Source: Rudaea cellulosilytica DSM 22992 (GTDB lineage Bacteria > Pseudomonadota > Gammaproteobacteria > Xanthomonadales > Rhodanobacteraceae). From it: DNA of 64,000 nt. The translations under genes and the position numbers were made by a program. This document shows, in pieces, positions 1 through 7,298 of this stretch (positions are counted from its first letter, which is position 1; the number at the start of each line of letters is the position of its first letter). The stretch covers positions 1-64,000 of the forward strand of contig NZ_KB899243.1 in the NCBI RefSeq assembly GCF_000378125.1. The letters run 5' to 3'. Below the pieces are notes generated by a model, which was given only the letters and a program-made list of their open reading frames with translations, was not told the origin of the DNA and ran no database searches.

Positions 1-208
1 CTGCCACCGCTTCATCCACAACGGCACCTTTGGTCACGATCACTCCTTCGCGCGCTTGCTTACGCCAAAGAGACAGCATGAAGGGATGAATGTAAAGCGA
101 CTCCGCAACGTCCTTGACCGATACGCCAGACAACCGGCTCAACCGCACCGCTGTCGCCTTGAATTCCTTGCTGTATCGACACGTCGTTCTGGGACCGGGT
201 GATGCCAT
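1..208 (-). CDS. IS3-family transposase OrfA, partial (cut by window edge)
   Basis: Reading from the ATG at 208 leftwards gives the N-terminal helix-turn-helix part of an IS3-type transposase: a YSKEFKATAVRLS motif, then VKDVAESLYIHPFMLS and LWRKQAREG. This is the DNA-binding OrfA of the two-frame IS3 transposase, which binds the terminal inverted repeats. The frame is open to the window edge, so the C-terminus and OrfB lie outside. A ribosome site (AGGAGTC) precedes the ATG. The IS end lies at about 235-253, next to a truncated integron attC site. The IS3 assignment rests on these family motifs, and no terminal repeat pair can be checked here. Confidence 0.8.
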   Translation of the reverse strand, partial: MASPGPRTTCRYSKEFKATAVRLSRLSGVSVKDVAESLYIHPFMLSLWRKQAREGVIVTKGAVVDEAVA

Positions 209-261
209 CGCAAGACTCCTGAATAGTTAGTTCAGGGTGTCCACTAACCCGTAGGAACTAT

Positions 262-290
262 CCGGTCCACTTGACCGAATAGTTAGCCGG
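262..290 (-). repeat. attC site remnant, one arm only, next to the IS element
   Basis: On the minus strand the inverse core GGCTAAC (290-284) is followed by TATTCGGTCAAGTGGACCG, identical to the same arm of the complete attC at 661-751. The second arm and its GTTRRRY core are missing. Instead the sequence runs within about 15 bp into the IS end. This is an attC truncated by IS insertion or by a deletion next to it. Confidence 0.75.
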
Positions 291-297
291 CAGCTGG

Positions 298-648
298 CTA
301 GCCGCTGACAACTTGCGCACTTAACTCCAGGTACTGGGACTCATGAGCCTTTGAGAGCAAAAAGATGTCCCCATTCTCATGGTGCTCCAATTGGAAAGGT
401 AAGCCTGACGCTCGGACGGCGGCAAGAAAGCGGTTGGTTTCTTCTGGCGTGTCCCACCGCGAAAAATACCAGCGATAGCAGCTATCACGTACTGAATGCG
501 CCACCAGATTGACTGAATCCCATTGCTCTTGCGTGCACTGGACGGCGCCATCCGCCCCCGTCGAGAACGCAACGCCATTGCGCAAGAGCGCAGAAACGAA
601 TTTTTCCTGGAGCGCGGCATCATCAAATCGTATGGAACGCGAAGGCAT
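298..648 (-). CDS. Integron cassette protein of unknown function
   Basis: A 116-residue protein, with the ATG at 648 only 13 nt inside the cassette border formed by the core site at 661-667. The stop codon is 8 nt before the inverse core of the next attC. One gene filling the space between two attC sites is the standard cassette layout. The product is soluble and has no signal peptide or membrane segment. It contains a WDSVNLVAHSVRD stretch and several aromatic residues in the middle (YRWYFSRW). I do not recognise the family. Base composition is visibly less GC-rich than the core genes downstream. An overlapping frame of 101 codons on the same strand is a shadow. Confidence 0.7.
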   Translation of the reverse strand: MPSRSIRFDDAALQEKFVSALLRNGVAFSTGADGAVQCTQEQWDSVNLVAHSVRDSCYRWYFSRWDTPEETNRFLAAVRASGLPFQLEHHENGDIFLLSKAHESQYLELSAQVVSG

Positions 649-660
649 GTGACCTCTGCC

Positions 661-751
661 GGCTAACGCTTGAGGTAAGTGGCCGCTGCCACAGTGGGCG
701 TCAGGTTACCGCGCGACATCGCAGCGGTCCACTTGACCGAATAGTTAGCGC
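661..751 (-). repeat. Integron attC recombination site
   Basis: On the minus strand this has the complete attC layout. The inverse core GCGCTAAC (751-744) is followed by the arm TATTCGGTCAAGTGGACCGCTGC, then a variable centre, the partly complementary arm GGCAGCGGCCACTTACC, and the core GTTAGCC (667-661). The two arms pair imperfectly, as expected for the folded single-strand substrate of an integron integrase. Length is about 91 bp. It ends the cassette holding 760-1083 and begins the cassette holding 298-648. Confidence 0.88.
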
Positions 752-759
752 CCATGCCC

Positions 760-1083
760 TCACGAAAGGATGCCCTGCTCGCGCGGAACGATGAAATGCA
801 CATAGCACTCGAGGCAAAGCCATTCTGCACCGTTTGTGTAGCCCTGCTGGATTTTGCCAGGATGAAGCGAAATCTCTGCCCAGCACAACGCGCAATGCTC
901 ATGGTCCCAACTCTCGGGCTGCACCACACTCTCGCCGGGCTCCGCCTTGCGCGTGATTCGACCAGTAGCTGTTTCGAACGATATTGCCCCCGAGGCCGCG
1001 AACGTTTGCTCTACCCATGAGATGGACCGATCCTCGACGAGCTCAAGTTAACGAGACGTCCACCAGCTTTCGGTAGGAAACAT
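760..1083 (-). pseudogene. Cassette gene with one in-frame stop; small Cys-rich protein
   Basis: This 108-codon frame starts at an ATG (1083) 3 nt after the cassette core site and ends with TGA 9 nt before the next attC. It is interrupted by a single TAA at 1050-1048 (codon 12). Before the stop it reads MFPTESWWTSR. After it comes a compact, protein-like sequence with two cysteine pairs, HEHCALCW and WLCLECY, about 30 residues apart, which looks like a small zinc-binding or redox fold. No ATG, GTG or TTG lies between the stop and the middle of the gene, so the conserved part has no obvious own start. Changing TAA to GAA would restore one continuous gene. It is either a recent nonsense mutant or a sequencing error. 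Function is unknown. Confidence 0.6.
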
Positions 1084-1085
1084 GG

Positions 1086-1177
1086 GTGCTAACGCTTGCG
1101 CTAAGCGGCCGCTGCCGCGATGAGTAACATGTTAGCGCAACAACTCAGCAGCGGTCCGCTTGAGCGCATAGTTAGGG
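1086..1177 (-). repeat. Integron attC recombination site
   Basis: Second complete attC. Minus-strand inverse core CCCTAAC at 1177-1171, arm with CGCTCAAGCGGACCGCTGC, centre, complementary arm GGCAGCGGCCGCTTAGC, and core GTTAGCAC (1093-1086). The arms resemble those of the 661-751 site but are not identical, as is usual in a chromosomal array. The inverse core contains the stop codon of the cassette gene 1172-1549. Confidence 0.85.
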
Positions 1178-1549
1178 CCGCCACGTCATTTCGAACGAAG
1201 TATAGAACGGCGCTCGCGGCGGACCAAAAAGACGCTTAGTAGCCATCTCTTTGTTAAAGCAAACTGCAAGAGGCGAAGCACCTTTAAGCCACGTGCGAAT
1301 TACTTTGCCGGCGATGTCGAGCTCCATCACGACCGTGTAGGGAGAAAGATCTGCCTTATTACTCGGTGAAGCACAGGACGCATGCGCCTCGCCACCAGCT
1401 TTGCCTTGTGAAGCGATGAGTTGCTGGGTCTGACCCGGTGTTAGGGAATTCTCGTCTTGATCGGCGAGAGCTTTGGCCTGTTCGTACGAGAGAGCCGAAC
1501 CGGAGAGCGCGGTGACAGCAATAATTGCCGCAAAATTGAATAAGGACAT
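1172..1549 (-). CDS. Integron cassette protein with signal peptide, function unknown
   Basis: A 125-residue protein. The N-terminus MSLFNFAAIIAVTALSGSALS reads as a signal peptide, so the product is probably exported to the periplasm. The mature part has two cysteines (HASCASP and LAVCFNK) that could form a disulfide, and a C-terminal FYTSFEMTWRP. The ATG lies 8 nt inside the cassette after the core GTTAGGG at 1564-1558, and the TAA stop is part of the downstream attC inverse core. Both are typical of a mobile cassette. No family recognised. Confidence 0.7.
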   Translation of the reverse strand: MSLFNFAAIIAVTALSGSALSYEQAKALADQDENSLTPGQTQQLIASQGKAGGEAHASCASPSNKADLSPYTVVMELDIAGKVIRTWLKGASPLAVCFNKEMATKRLFGPPRAPFYTSFEMTWRP

Positions 1550-1555
1550 TTAGAT

Positions 1556-1590
1556 AGCCCTAACTACAAATAGACCCCGCATCCGGGGCG
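1556..1590 (-). other. First cassette junction (possible attI end) with upstream hairpin
   Basis: On the minus strand the core GTTAGGG at 1564-1558 precedes the first cassette but is not preceded by an attC arm. Instead there is TCTATTTGTA and, further upstream, a hairpin with stem CCCCG/CGGGG (1575-1588). This suits the attI side of an integron or a decayed junction. No integrase gene is found on either side, so the attI reading is an inference. Confidence 0.4.
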
Positions 1591-1695
1591 TTGCGCGGAA
1601 TGTTCAGCTGGCTTTGATTGCACGTCAAGCGAAATTCCCACGCGATGGCATACAGTTACGGCGATATCCTCCATGAGGATATGCGCTCAAACGAC

Positions 1696-2255
1696 CGCGC
1701 AATCATCGCGAAACGAGGGCGTAACGGTTTATTGGGTCGGAAACGGGTGCGTAACGGCTATTCCTGCGACGCTGGCCCGAGTTTGGTTCGCAGCGGTCAT
1801 GTCGCCGTATCGCGCGTGGCTGCGTGCATCGCACCCGGACCAACTTCCCTGCCGCTTCGCCTGCGGCGCAGCCAGTTCTGCAGTTTGTCGAAATAAATAT
1901 AGATCACGGGTGTCAGGTACAGCGTCAGCACTTGCGAGGTGAGCAGGCCGCCGACGACGGCGAGGCCGAGCGGGCGGCGCGAGTCGCCGCCGGCGCCGAA
2001 GCCGATTGCAATCGGCAAGGTGCCGAACAGCGCGGCGAACGTGGTCATCATGATCGGGCGGAAGCGCACAAGGCAGGCGTCGAAGATCGCCTTCTCCGGC
2101 GGCACGCCGCTGCGTTCCACTTCGAGCGCGAAGTCGATCATCATGATCGCGTTCTCAGCATGATCAGGCCGACCATGGCGTAGAGATTGAGATCGATGTG
2201 AAACAGCATCAGCGCCAGCAGCGCGCCGAACGCAGCGGTCGGCAGGCCAAACATC
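1696..2255. repeat. Direct repeat, copy 1 of an RND gene 3' end plus downstream DNA
   Basis: Near-identical in sequence and order to 4076-4632, at a distance of about 2.37 kb. It includes about 100 bp downstream of the RND stop and the last 150 or so codons. It carries a 16-bp deletion near 2155 and scattered substitutions relative to copy 2. Similarity stops abruptly at 2255, inside the RND coding sequence. Confidence 0.85.
1797..2255 (-). pseudogene. RND efflux transporter, C-terminal fragment, frameshifted
   Basis: This is the duplicated tail of the gene at 4163-7288. The translated piece contains [30 protein letters not shown] and [17 protein letters not shown], matching the intact pump almost residue for residue, including the ARDTAT-like C-terminal end (here ATRDTAT). 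It has no N-terminal two thirds. A 16-bp deletion near 2155 breaks the frame, with the preceding [15 protein letters not shown] part in another frame. It cannot make a functional transporter. Confidence 0.85.
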
Positions 2256-2261
2256 AGACTC

Positions 2262-2325
2262 TGACCCGGTTTCCCGGACACCGGTTTCGGATCCGGTTTC
2301 CCGGTTTCTCGGACCCTGGTTTCGG
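2262..2325. repeat. Cluster of short degenerate repeats (CCGGTTTC)
   Basis: The octamer CCGGTTTC occurs at 2266, 2281, 2293 and 2301, with a variant CTGGTTTC at 2316: five units in about 60 bp, just where the duplicated RND tail ends. Spacing is irregular (8-15 nt). It lies 70-130 bp upstream of the amine oxidase start. Confidence 0.6.
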
Positions 2326-2392
2326 AGGCGCAAAGTCTTGAAGTCTGGCAACATTGCCTTGCTGCCGCATCATTCACGGCAAGGGAGGGGAC

Positions 2393-3982
2393 ATGGCCCG
2401 CACGCCGATGTTCGATCTGCTGCGCCGCGCCGCGGCGCTGTCTGCCGCCGCGCGTCGCAGCGGCGAATCGCTTGACGAACTCGCACAGCGCGCGCACGAA
2501 CAGCGCGTGGATGCAGCGCGACGGCGCTTCCTCACGCGTGCTGCGACGGCTTCCGCCGCGCTGACGTTGGCTGCCTGCGCACGCACGCCGCTGCACACCG
2601 CGACGAACGATAACGACGCCGTGTTGATCGTCGGCGCAGGCATCGCCGGCCTCGTCTGCGCGCATCGCCTGCGCGCGCAAGGCGTGCGCGTGCGCGTGCA
2701 CGAGGCGCGCGAGCGCGTAGGCGGGCGCATGCTCAGTCTGCGCGGATTTTTTGCGGATCGACAGATCTGCGAACTCGGTGGCGAGTTGATCGACAGCGGT
2801 CATGCGCGCATCCGGGATTTGGCTGCGGAACTGAAGCTCGAACTGGACGATCTTGCCGACGATCCTACCGCCGCGTTCGGCGATGGGTGGTTCTGCGACG
2901 GCAAACGCTACGGCGAAGCGGACCTGCTGCGCGAGTTCGCGCCGTTGTCCAAGATCATCGCTCGTGATGCGCAGTCACTGCCTGATGCGCCGATTACCTA
3001 TGCCGCGCCGGGTGGTGCCGAAACGCTGGACAAGCTCACGCTTACGCGATATCTCGACCGCATCGGCGCTTCCGGCTGGCTGCGAAAACTGATCGAAGTG
3101 GCCTACACCACCGAGATGGGCTTGGACTGCGAGGAACAATCCGCGCTCAACCTGATCGATCTCATCGGCACCAAGTCGGACAAGTTCCAGATATACGGCG
3201 AGAGCGACGAGCGGTTCCACGTGCGCGGCGGCAACGATCTCGTCGTGCAGCGGCTTGGCGAGAAACTCGCCGACGCCATCACCACCGGCAGCGTGCTGGA
3301 AGCACTGCGCCAACGTGCCGACGGCGCCTACGTCGCTACCTTCCGCCGCGGCAGCGCCAGCAGCGAAATCGTCGCGCGACGCATGGTGCTGGCCTTACCG
3401 TTCACCACGCTGCGCCGCGTGCGGAACGATCTCGAACTGCCGCAGCCCAAGCGCGATGCCATCGCCAGGCTGCGCTACGGCAGCAACGCCAAGCTGATGA
3501 TCGGTTTCAGTGAACGCGTGTGGGCTACTCGCCATCGCATGAGCGGTAGCACCTACAGCGACCTGCCGCTGCAAACCACGTGGGAGACAAGTCGCCTGCA
3601 GAACGGCGCCGCTGGCATCCTCACCAACTTCACCGGCGGCAGGCAAGGCCTCGAGCTCGGCGCCGATTCACCCAAGGCGCAGGCCGACCGTGCCGTGCGC
3701 CAGCTAGAGACGCTTTGGCCCGCCCTCGCGTCCGCGCGCGAGGGCCAGCGCGAAGCGCGAATGCACTGGCCCTCGCAGGAATTCACGCTCGGCAGCTACG
3801 CCTGCTACGGCCCTGGCGAATGGACTACCCTGCGCGGCGCCCCCGGCGAATCCGTCGGCAATCTCCACTTCGCTGGCGAGCACTGCGCCTTCGACAACCA
3901 GGGATTCATGGAGGGCGGCGTGGAGACGGGGGAGTGGGCAGCGCGAGCAATCTTGGAGAAGCGGGTGGTGCGCGCGGCGTGA
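2393..3982 (+). CDS. FAD-dependent amine oxidase (flavin monoamine oxidase family), exported
   Basis: A 529-residue flavoprotein of the monoamine oxidase superfamily, which oxidises primary or secondary amines with FAD. The start at 2393 is chosen for the strong ribosome site GGGAGGGG just upstream. RRRFLTRA (43-50) followed by a hydrophobic stretch ending LTLAAC looks like a twin-arginine export signal, possibly a lipoprotein. The FAD dinucleotide motif GAGIAG is at 81-86, followed by HEARERVGGRM. The C-terminal flavin-binding segment NLHFAGEHC...GFMEGGVETG is intact. Length fits the family. The substrate cannot be told from sequence. The gene sits between two copies of an RND tail, so it arrived or was rearranged with that duplication. 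Confidence 0.85.
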   Translation: MARTPMFDLLRRAAALSAAARRSGESLDELAQRAHEQRVDAARRRFLTRAATASAALTLAACARTPLHTATNDNDAVLIVGAGIAGLVCAHRLRAQGVRVRVHEARERVGGRMLSLRGFFADRQICELGGELIDSGHARIRDLAAELKLELDDLADDPTAAFGDGWFCDGKRYGEADLLREFAPLSKIIARDAQSLPDAPITYAAPGGAETLDKLTLTRYLDRIGASGWLRKLIEVAYTTEMGLDCEEQSALNLIDLIGTKSDKFQIYGESDERFHVRGGNDLVVQRLGEKLADAITTGSVLEALRQRADGAYVATFRRGSASSEIVARRMVLALPFTTLRRVRNDLELPQPKRDAIARLRYGSNAKLMIGFSERVWATRHRMSGSTYSDLPLQTTWETSRLQNGAAGILTNFTGGRQGLELGADSPKAQADRAVRQLETLWPALASAREGQREARMHWPSQEFTLGSYACYGPGEWTTLRGAPGESVGNLHFAGEHCAFDNQGFMEGGVETGEWAARAILEKRVVRAA

Positions 3983-4075
3983 TGGCGGGGTGGAATCAGC
4001 CGGCGGCTCCTGCGGTCATCATGCACAATTATTCACTTGCGCGTGCAGCAGCGACGTCCCCCGCGCTTGATCTGT

Positions 4076-4632
4076 CGCGCAATCATAGCGAAACAGCGAA
4101 ACGGGGCGTAACGGCTGTCCGGGCGATGCTGGCCCGAGTCGATTTCGCGGCAGTAAAAGGGATCAAGTCGCTGTATCGCGTGCGGCGGCATGCGCCGCAC
4201 GCGAACCGACCTCGCTGCCGCTTCTCCGACTACGCAGCCAGTTCTGCAACTTGTCGAAATAAATGTAGATCACCGGTGTCAGGTACAGCGTCAGCACCTG
4301 CGAGGTGAGCAGGCCGCCGACGACGGCGAGGCCGAGCGGGCGGCGCGAGTCGCCGCCGGCGCCGAAGCCGATTGCAATCGGCAAGGTGCCGAACAGCGCG
4401 GCGAACGTGGTCATCATGATCGGGCGGAAGCGCACAAGGCAGGCGTCGAAGATCGCCTTCTCCGGCGGCACGCCGCTGCGTTCCACTTCGAGCGCGAAGT
4501 CGATCATCATGATCGCGTTCTTCTTGACGATGCCGATCAGCATGATCAGGCCGACCATGCCATAGAGGTTGAGGTCGATGTGGAACAGCATCAGCGTGAG
4601 CAGCGCGCCGAACGCCGCGGTCGGCAGACCGG
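4076..4632. repeat. Direct repeat, copy 2 (within the intact RND locus)
   Basis: This is the intact partner of 1696-2255. It covers about 90 bp downstream of the RND stop codon and the last 157 codons of the gene. The two copies flank the amine oxidase gene and are in the same orientation. Confidence 0.85.
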
Positions 4633-7288
4633 AAAGAATCGTCAGCGGGTGGATGAAGCTCTCGTAGAGGATACCAAGCACGAGATAGATCACGAACACG
4701 GCGAGCGCGAGTAGCAGGCCCATGCCCGCGATCGACGACTGGAACGCCTGCGCTGTACCCTGGAACGAACCGATGATCGTGTCCGGCAGCTTGAGCTGGG
4801 CGACGACGCCGTTGATGCGCTCGACCGCCTGGCTCAGCGACACGCCCGGGGCGAGGTTGAACGAGACGGTCACTGCCGGCACCTGGCCGAGATGGCTGAT
4901 CGTCGCCGGCCCGACCGACTTGTCGAACTTAGCCACGGCCGACAGCGGCACGAGGTTGCCGTTGCTGCCGTGGACATAGAGTTGAGCAAGGATACCCGGA
5001 TCGCCCTGCTTGGTCGGATCGACCTGCATCTGCACCCAGTATTGATCGATCGAGGTATAGATCGTCGATACCTGAGCCGGCCCGAATGCGGTGTACAACG
5101 CGTTCTCGATCTGCGCCGCGGTGACGCCGGTCGCCGACGCCGCATCGCGGTCGACGCGCACGTTGACCTGCGGCGTGGCGATGAGCAGGTCGCTGGTCAC
5201 GTCCTGGAAACCGGGCTGCTTGGCGATCGCCTCGACCAGCTTCGGCACCGAATCGAACAGTTGCTTCGTGTCGGTGTCCTGCAGCGTGTACTGGTACTGC
5301 GTCTTGGTCAGCACGCCGCCGATGCGGATGATCGGGATGTTCTGCAGATAGACCTTGAAGCCCGGGATGCCCTGTAACTTCGGCCGCAGTTCCTGGATCA
5401 CTTCTTCGGGCGAGCCGCGTTCGCTGCGCGGCTTCAGCGTGACGATCATGCGCCCGAGGTTGAGCGTTGCGCTCGATCCGGAAACGCCGATGAACGACAA
5501 CACGCCCGCGATGTTTTTGTCCTTGCGGATGACTTCTACCGCGAGCTGCTGCTTACGCGCCATTTCGTCGAAGCCGACATCCTGGTCGGCTTCGGTGAAC
5601 ACGAACAGCTGGCCGGTATCGTCGTTCGGCAGAAAGCCTTTCGGCACCGAGATGAACAGCCAGCCTGTCGCAACGAGAATGAAGGCGAACGCCAGCAACA
5701 CGATGCGGCGATGCGCGAGGCAGGTCTGCAGCGTGCGCCGGTAAAGGTCCTGCATGGCGTCGAAGCCGCGTTCGAACGCCTGATAAAGCGGGCCGTGAGT
5801 CTCGCCGTGGTGCGGCTTGAGCATGCGGCTGCACAGCATCGGCGTCAGGCTCAAGCTGACGAAGCCCGAGACCAGCACCGCGGCGACGATCGTTACCGCG
5901 AACTCGTGCAGCAGGCGGCCGATGATGCCGCCCATGAACAGGATCGGGATGAACACCGCAGCCAGCGAGATCGTCATCGACACGATCGTGAAGCCGATTT
6001 CCTTCGCGCCCTCGAACGTCGCCTGCAGCGGCGGCTTGCCCATCTCCATGTGGCGCGAGATGTTCTCGAGCATGACGATCGCGTCGTCGACGACGAAGCC
6101 GACGCACAGCGTCAGCGCCATCAGCGAGAGATTGTCGAGGCTGTAGCCGAACGGATACATGATCGCGAACGTGCCGACGATCGACATCGGCAGTGCGAGC
6201 GAGGGAATGATCGTCGCCGACAGGTTGCGCAGGAACAGGAAGATCACGAGCACGACCAGCGCGAGCGCGAGCATGAGCGTGAACTGCACGTCTTCGACCG
6301 AGGCGCGGATGCTTTCGGTGCGATCGTAGAACACCTTCAGCTCGAGGCCCGCAGGCAACTGCGAAGTGAAACTCGGCAATACGGCGCGCAGGCGTTCGAC
6401 CACGGCGATCGTATTCACGCCAGGCTGTTTCTGGATCGCGAGCACGACGCCGCGCGGCCCGTTGAACCAGGCCGCGTTCTTGTCGTTCTGCACGCCGTCG
6501 TAGACACGGCCGATATCACGGAGACGAACCGGCGCGCCGTTCACATAACTGACGATCAGGTCGGCGAACGGCTTGGCCGCGGCGAACTGGCCATCGACCA
6601 TCACGCTATAGGTGCGGTCGCTGCCGTAGAGCGTGCCGGTCGGCAGATTGACGTTGCCGCTGCCGACCGCAGCGGCAACCTGATCGATGCCGAGCCCGCG
6701 CGTCGCCATCGCCCCGGGATCGAGATCGATGCGCACCGCGTATTTCTGTGAACCGTAGACGTTGACCAAGGCCACGCCTTCGACCATCGACAGGCGCTGC
6801 GCGAGCAGCGACTCGGCGTACTCGTCCACCTTCGACAGCGGCAACGTCTTCGAGGACATGCCGATGTAGAACACCGGCGAGTCGGCCGGATTGACCTTGC
6901 GGAACGTCGGCGGAGTGGTCATGTTCGGCGGCAGTTGCTTGCCTGCCGCGGAGATCGCCGACTGCACATCGAGCGCGGCGGCGTCGATATTGCGCTCGAG
7001 CGTGAACTGCAGCGTGATCTGGGTCTGGCCGATGCCGCTGACCGAGGTCATCGAGTCGAGCGAGGGAATCGAGGAAAACTGTTTTTCCAGCACGGTCGCT
7101 ACGGCCGAACCCATCGTCTCGGGCGAAGCGCCGGGCAGATATGCTTGCACCTGGATCGTCGGGAAGTCGACGTTCGGCAGATCCGATACCGGCAGCAGGC
7201 GATACGCGGCGGTGCCGAACACGAGGATGCCGATCATGACCAGCGTGGTCATGACCGGGCGGCGCACGAAAATTTCGGAGACGCTCAT
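4163..7288 (-). CDS. RND multidrug efflux transporter (inner-membrane pump, HAE1 type)
   Basis: A 1041-residue AcrB/MdtB-C-like proton-driven pump that would export hydrophobic compounds through a periplasmic adaptor and an outer-membrane channel. It begins MSVSEIFVRRPVMTTL, the usual first transmembrane entry. TM4 carries the proton-relay pair in GFVVDDAIVMLEN (around residue 400). The second half repeats the fold, with [11 protein letters not shown] and [13 protein letters not shown]. Length is normal. It starts 11 nt after the adaptor gene (7299-8432), so the two form an operon. No outer-membrane factor is encoded next to it, so it probably borrows a TolC encoded elsewhere. Its 3' end is duplicated at 1696-2255. 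Confidence 0.93.
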   Translation of the reverse strand: MSVSEIFVRRPVMTTLVMIGILVFGTAAYRLLPVSDLPNVDFPTIQVQAYLPGASPETMGSAVATVLEKQFSSIPSLDSMTSVSGIGQTQITLQFTLERNIDAAALDVQSAISAAGKQLPPNMTTPPTFRKVNPADSPVFYIGMSSKTLPLSKVDEYAESLLAQRLSMVEGVALVNVYGSQKYAVRIDLDPGAMATRGLGIDQVAAAVGSGNVNLPTGTLYGSDRTYSVMVDGQFAAAKPFADLIVSYVNGAPVRLRDIGRVYDGVQNDKNAAWFNGPRGVVLAIQKQPGVNTIAVVERLRAVLPSFTSQLPAGLELKVFYDRTESIRASVEDVQFTLMLALALVVLVIFLFLRNLSATIIPSLALPMSIVGTFAIMYPFGYSLDNLSLMALTLCVGFVVDDAIVMLENISRHMEMGKPPLQATFEGAKEIGFTIVSMTISLAAVFIPILFMGGIIGRLLHEFAVTIVAAVLVSGFVSLSLTPMLCSRMLKPHHGETHGPLYQAFERGFDAMQDLYRRTLQTCLAHRRIVLLAFAFILVATGWLFISVPKGFLPNDDTGQLFVFTEADQDVGFDEMARKQQLAVEVIRKDKNIAGVLSFIGVSGSSATLNLGRMIVTLKPRSERGSPEEVIQELRPKLQGIPGFKVYLQNIPIIRIGGVLTKTQYQYTLQDTDTKQLFDSVPKLVEAIAKQPGFQDVTSDLLIATPQVNVRVDRDAASATGVTAAQIENALYTAFGPAQVSTIYTSIDQYWVQMQVDPTKQGDPGILAQLYVHGSNGNLVPLSAVAKFDKSVGPATISHLGQVPAVTVSFNLAPGVSLSQAVERINGVVAQLKLPDTIIGSFQGTAQAFQSSIAGMGLLLALAVFVIYLVLGILYESFIHPLTILSGLPTAAFGALLTLMLFHIDLNLYGMVGLIMLIGIVKKNAIMMIDFALEVERSGVPPEKAIFDACLVRFRPIMMTTFAALFGTLPIAIGFGAGGDSRRPLGLAVVGGLLTSQVLTLYLTPVIYIYFDKLQNWLRSRRSGSEVGSRAAHAAARDTAT

Positions 7289-7298
7289 GCGCGCGGCC

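Noticed and set aside
2975..3313. Minus-strand frames within the amine oxidase gene
   Set aside because: No start signal or motif. The flavoprotein on the plus strand accounts for the region.
5711..6751. A 346-codon plus-strand frame inside the RND pump
   Set aside because: It is rich in His, Arg and Glu as shadows of membrane genes are, and has no family match. The minus-strand pump is certain.
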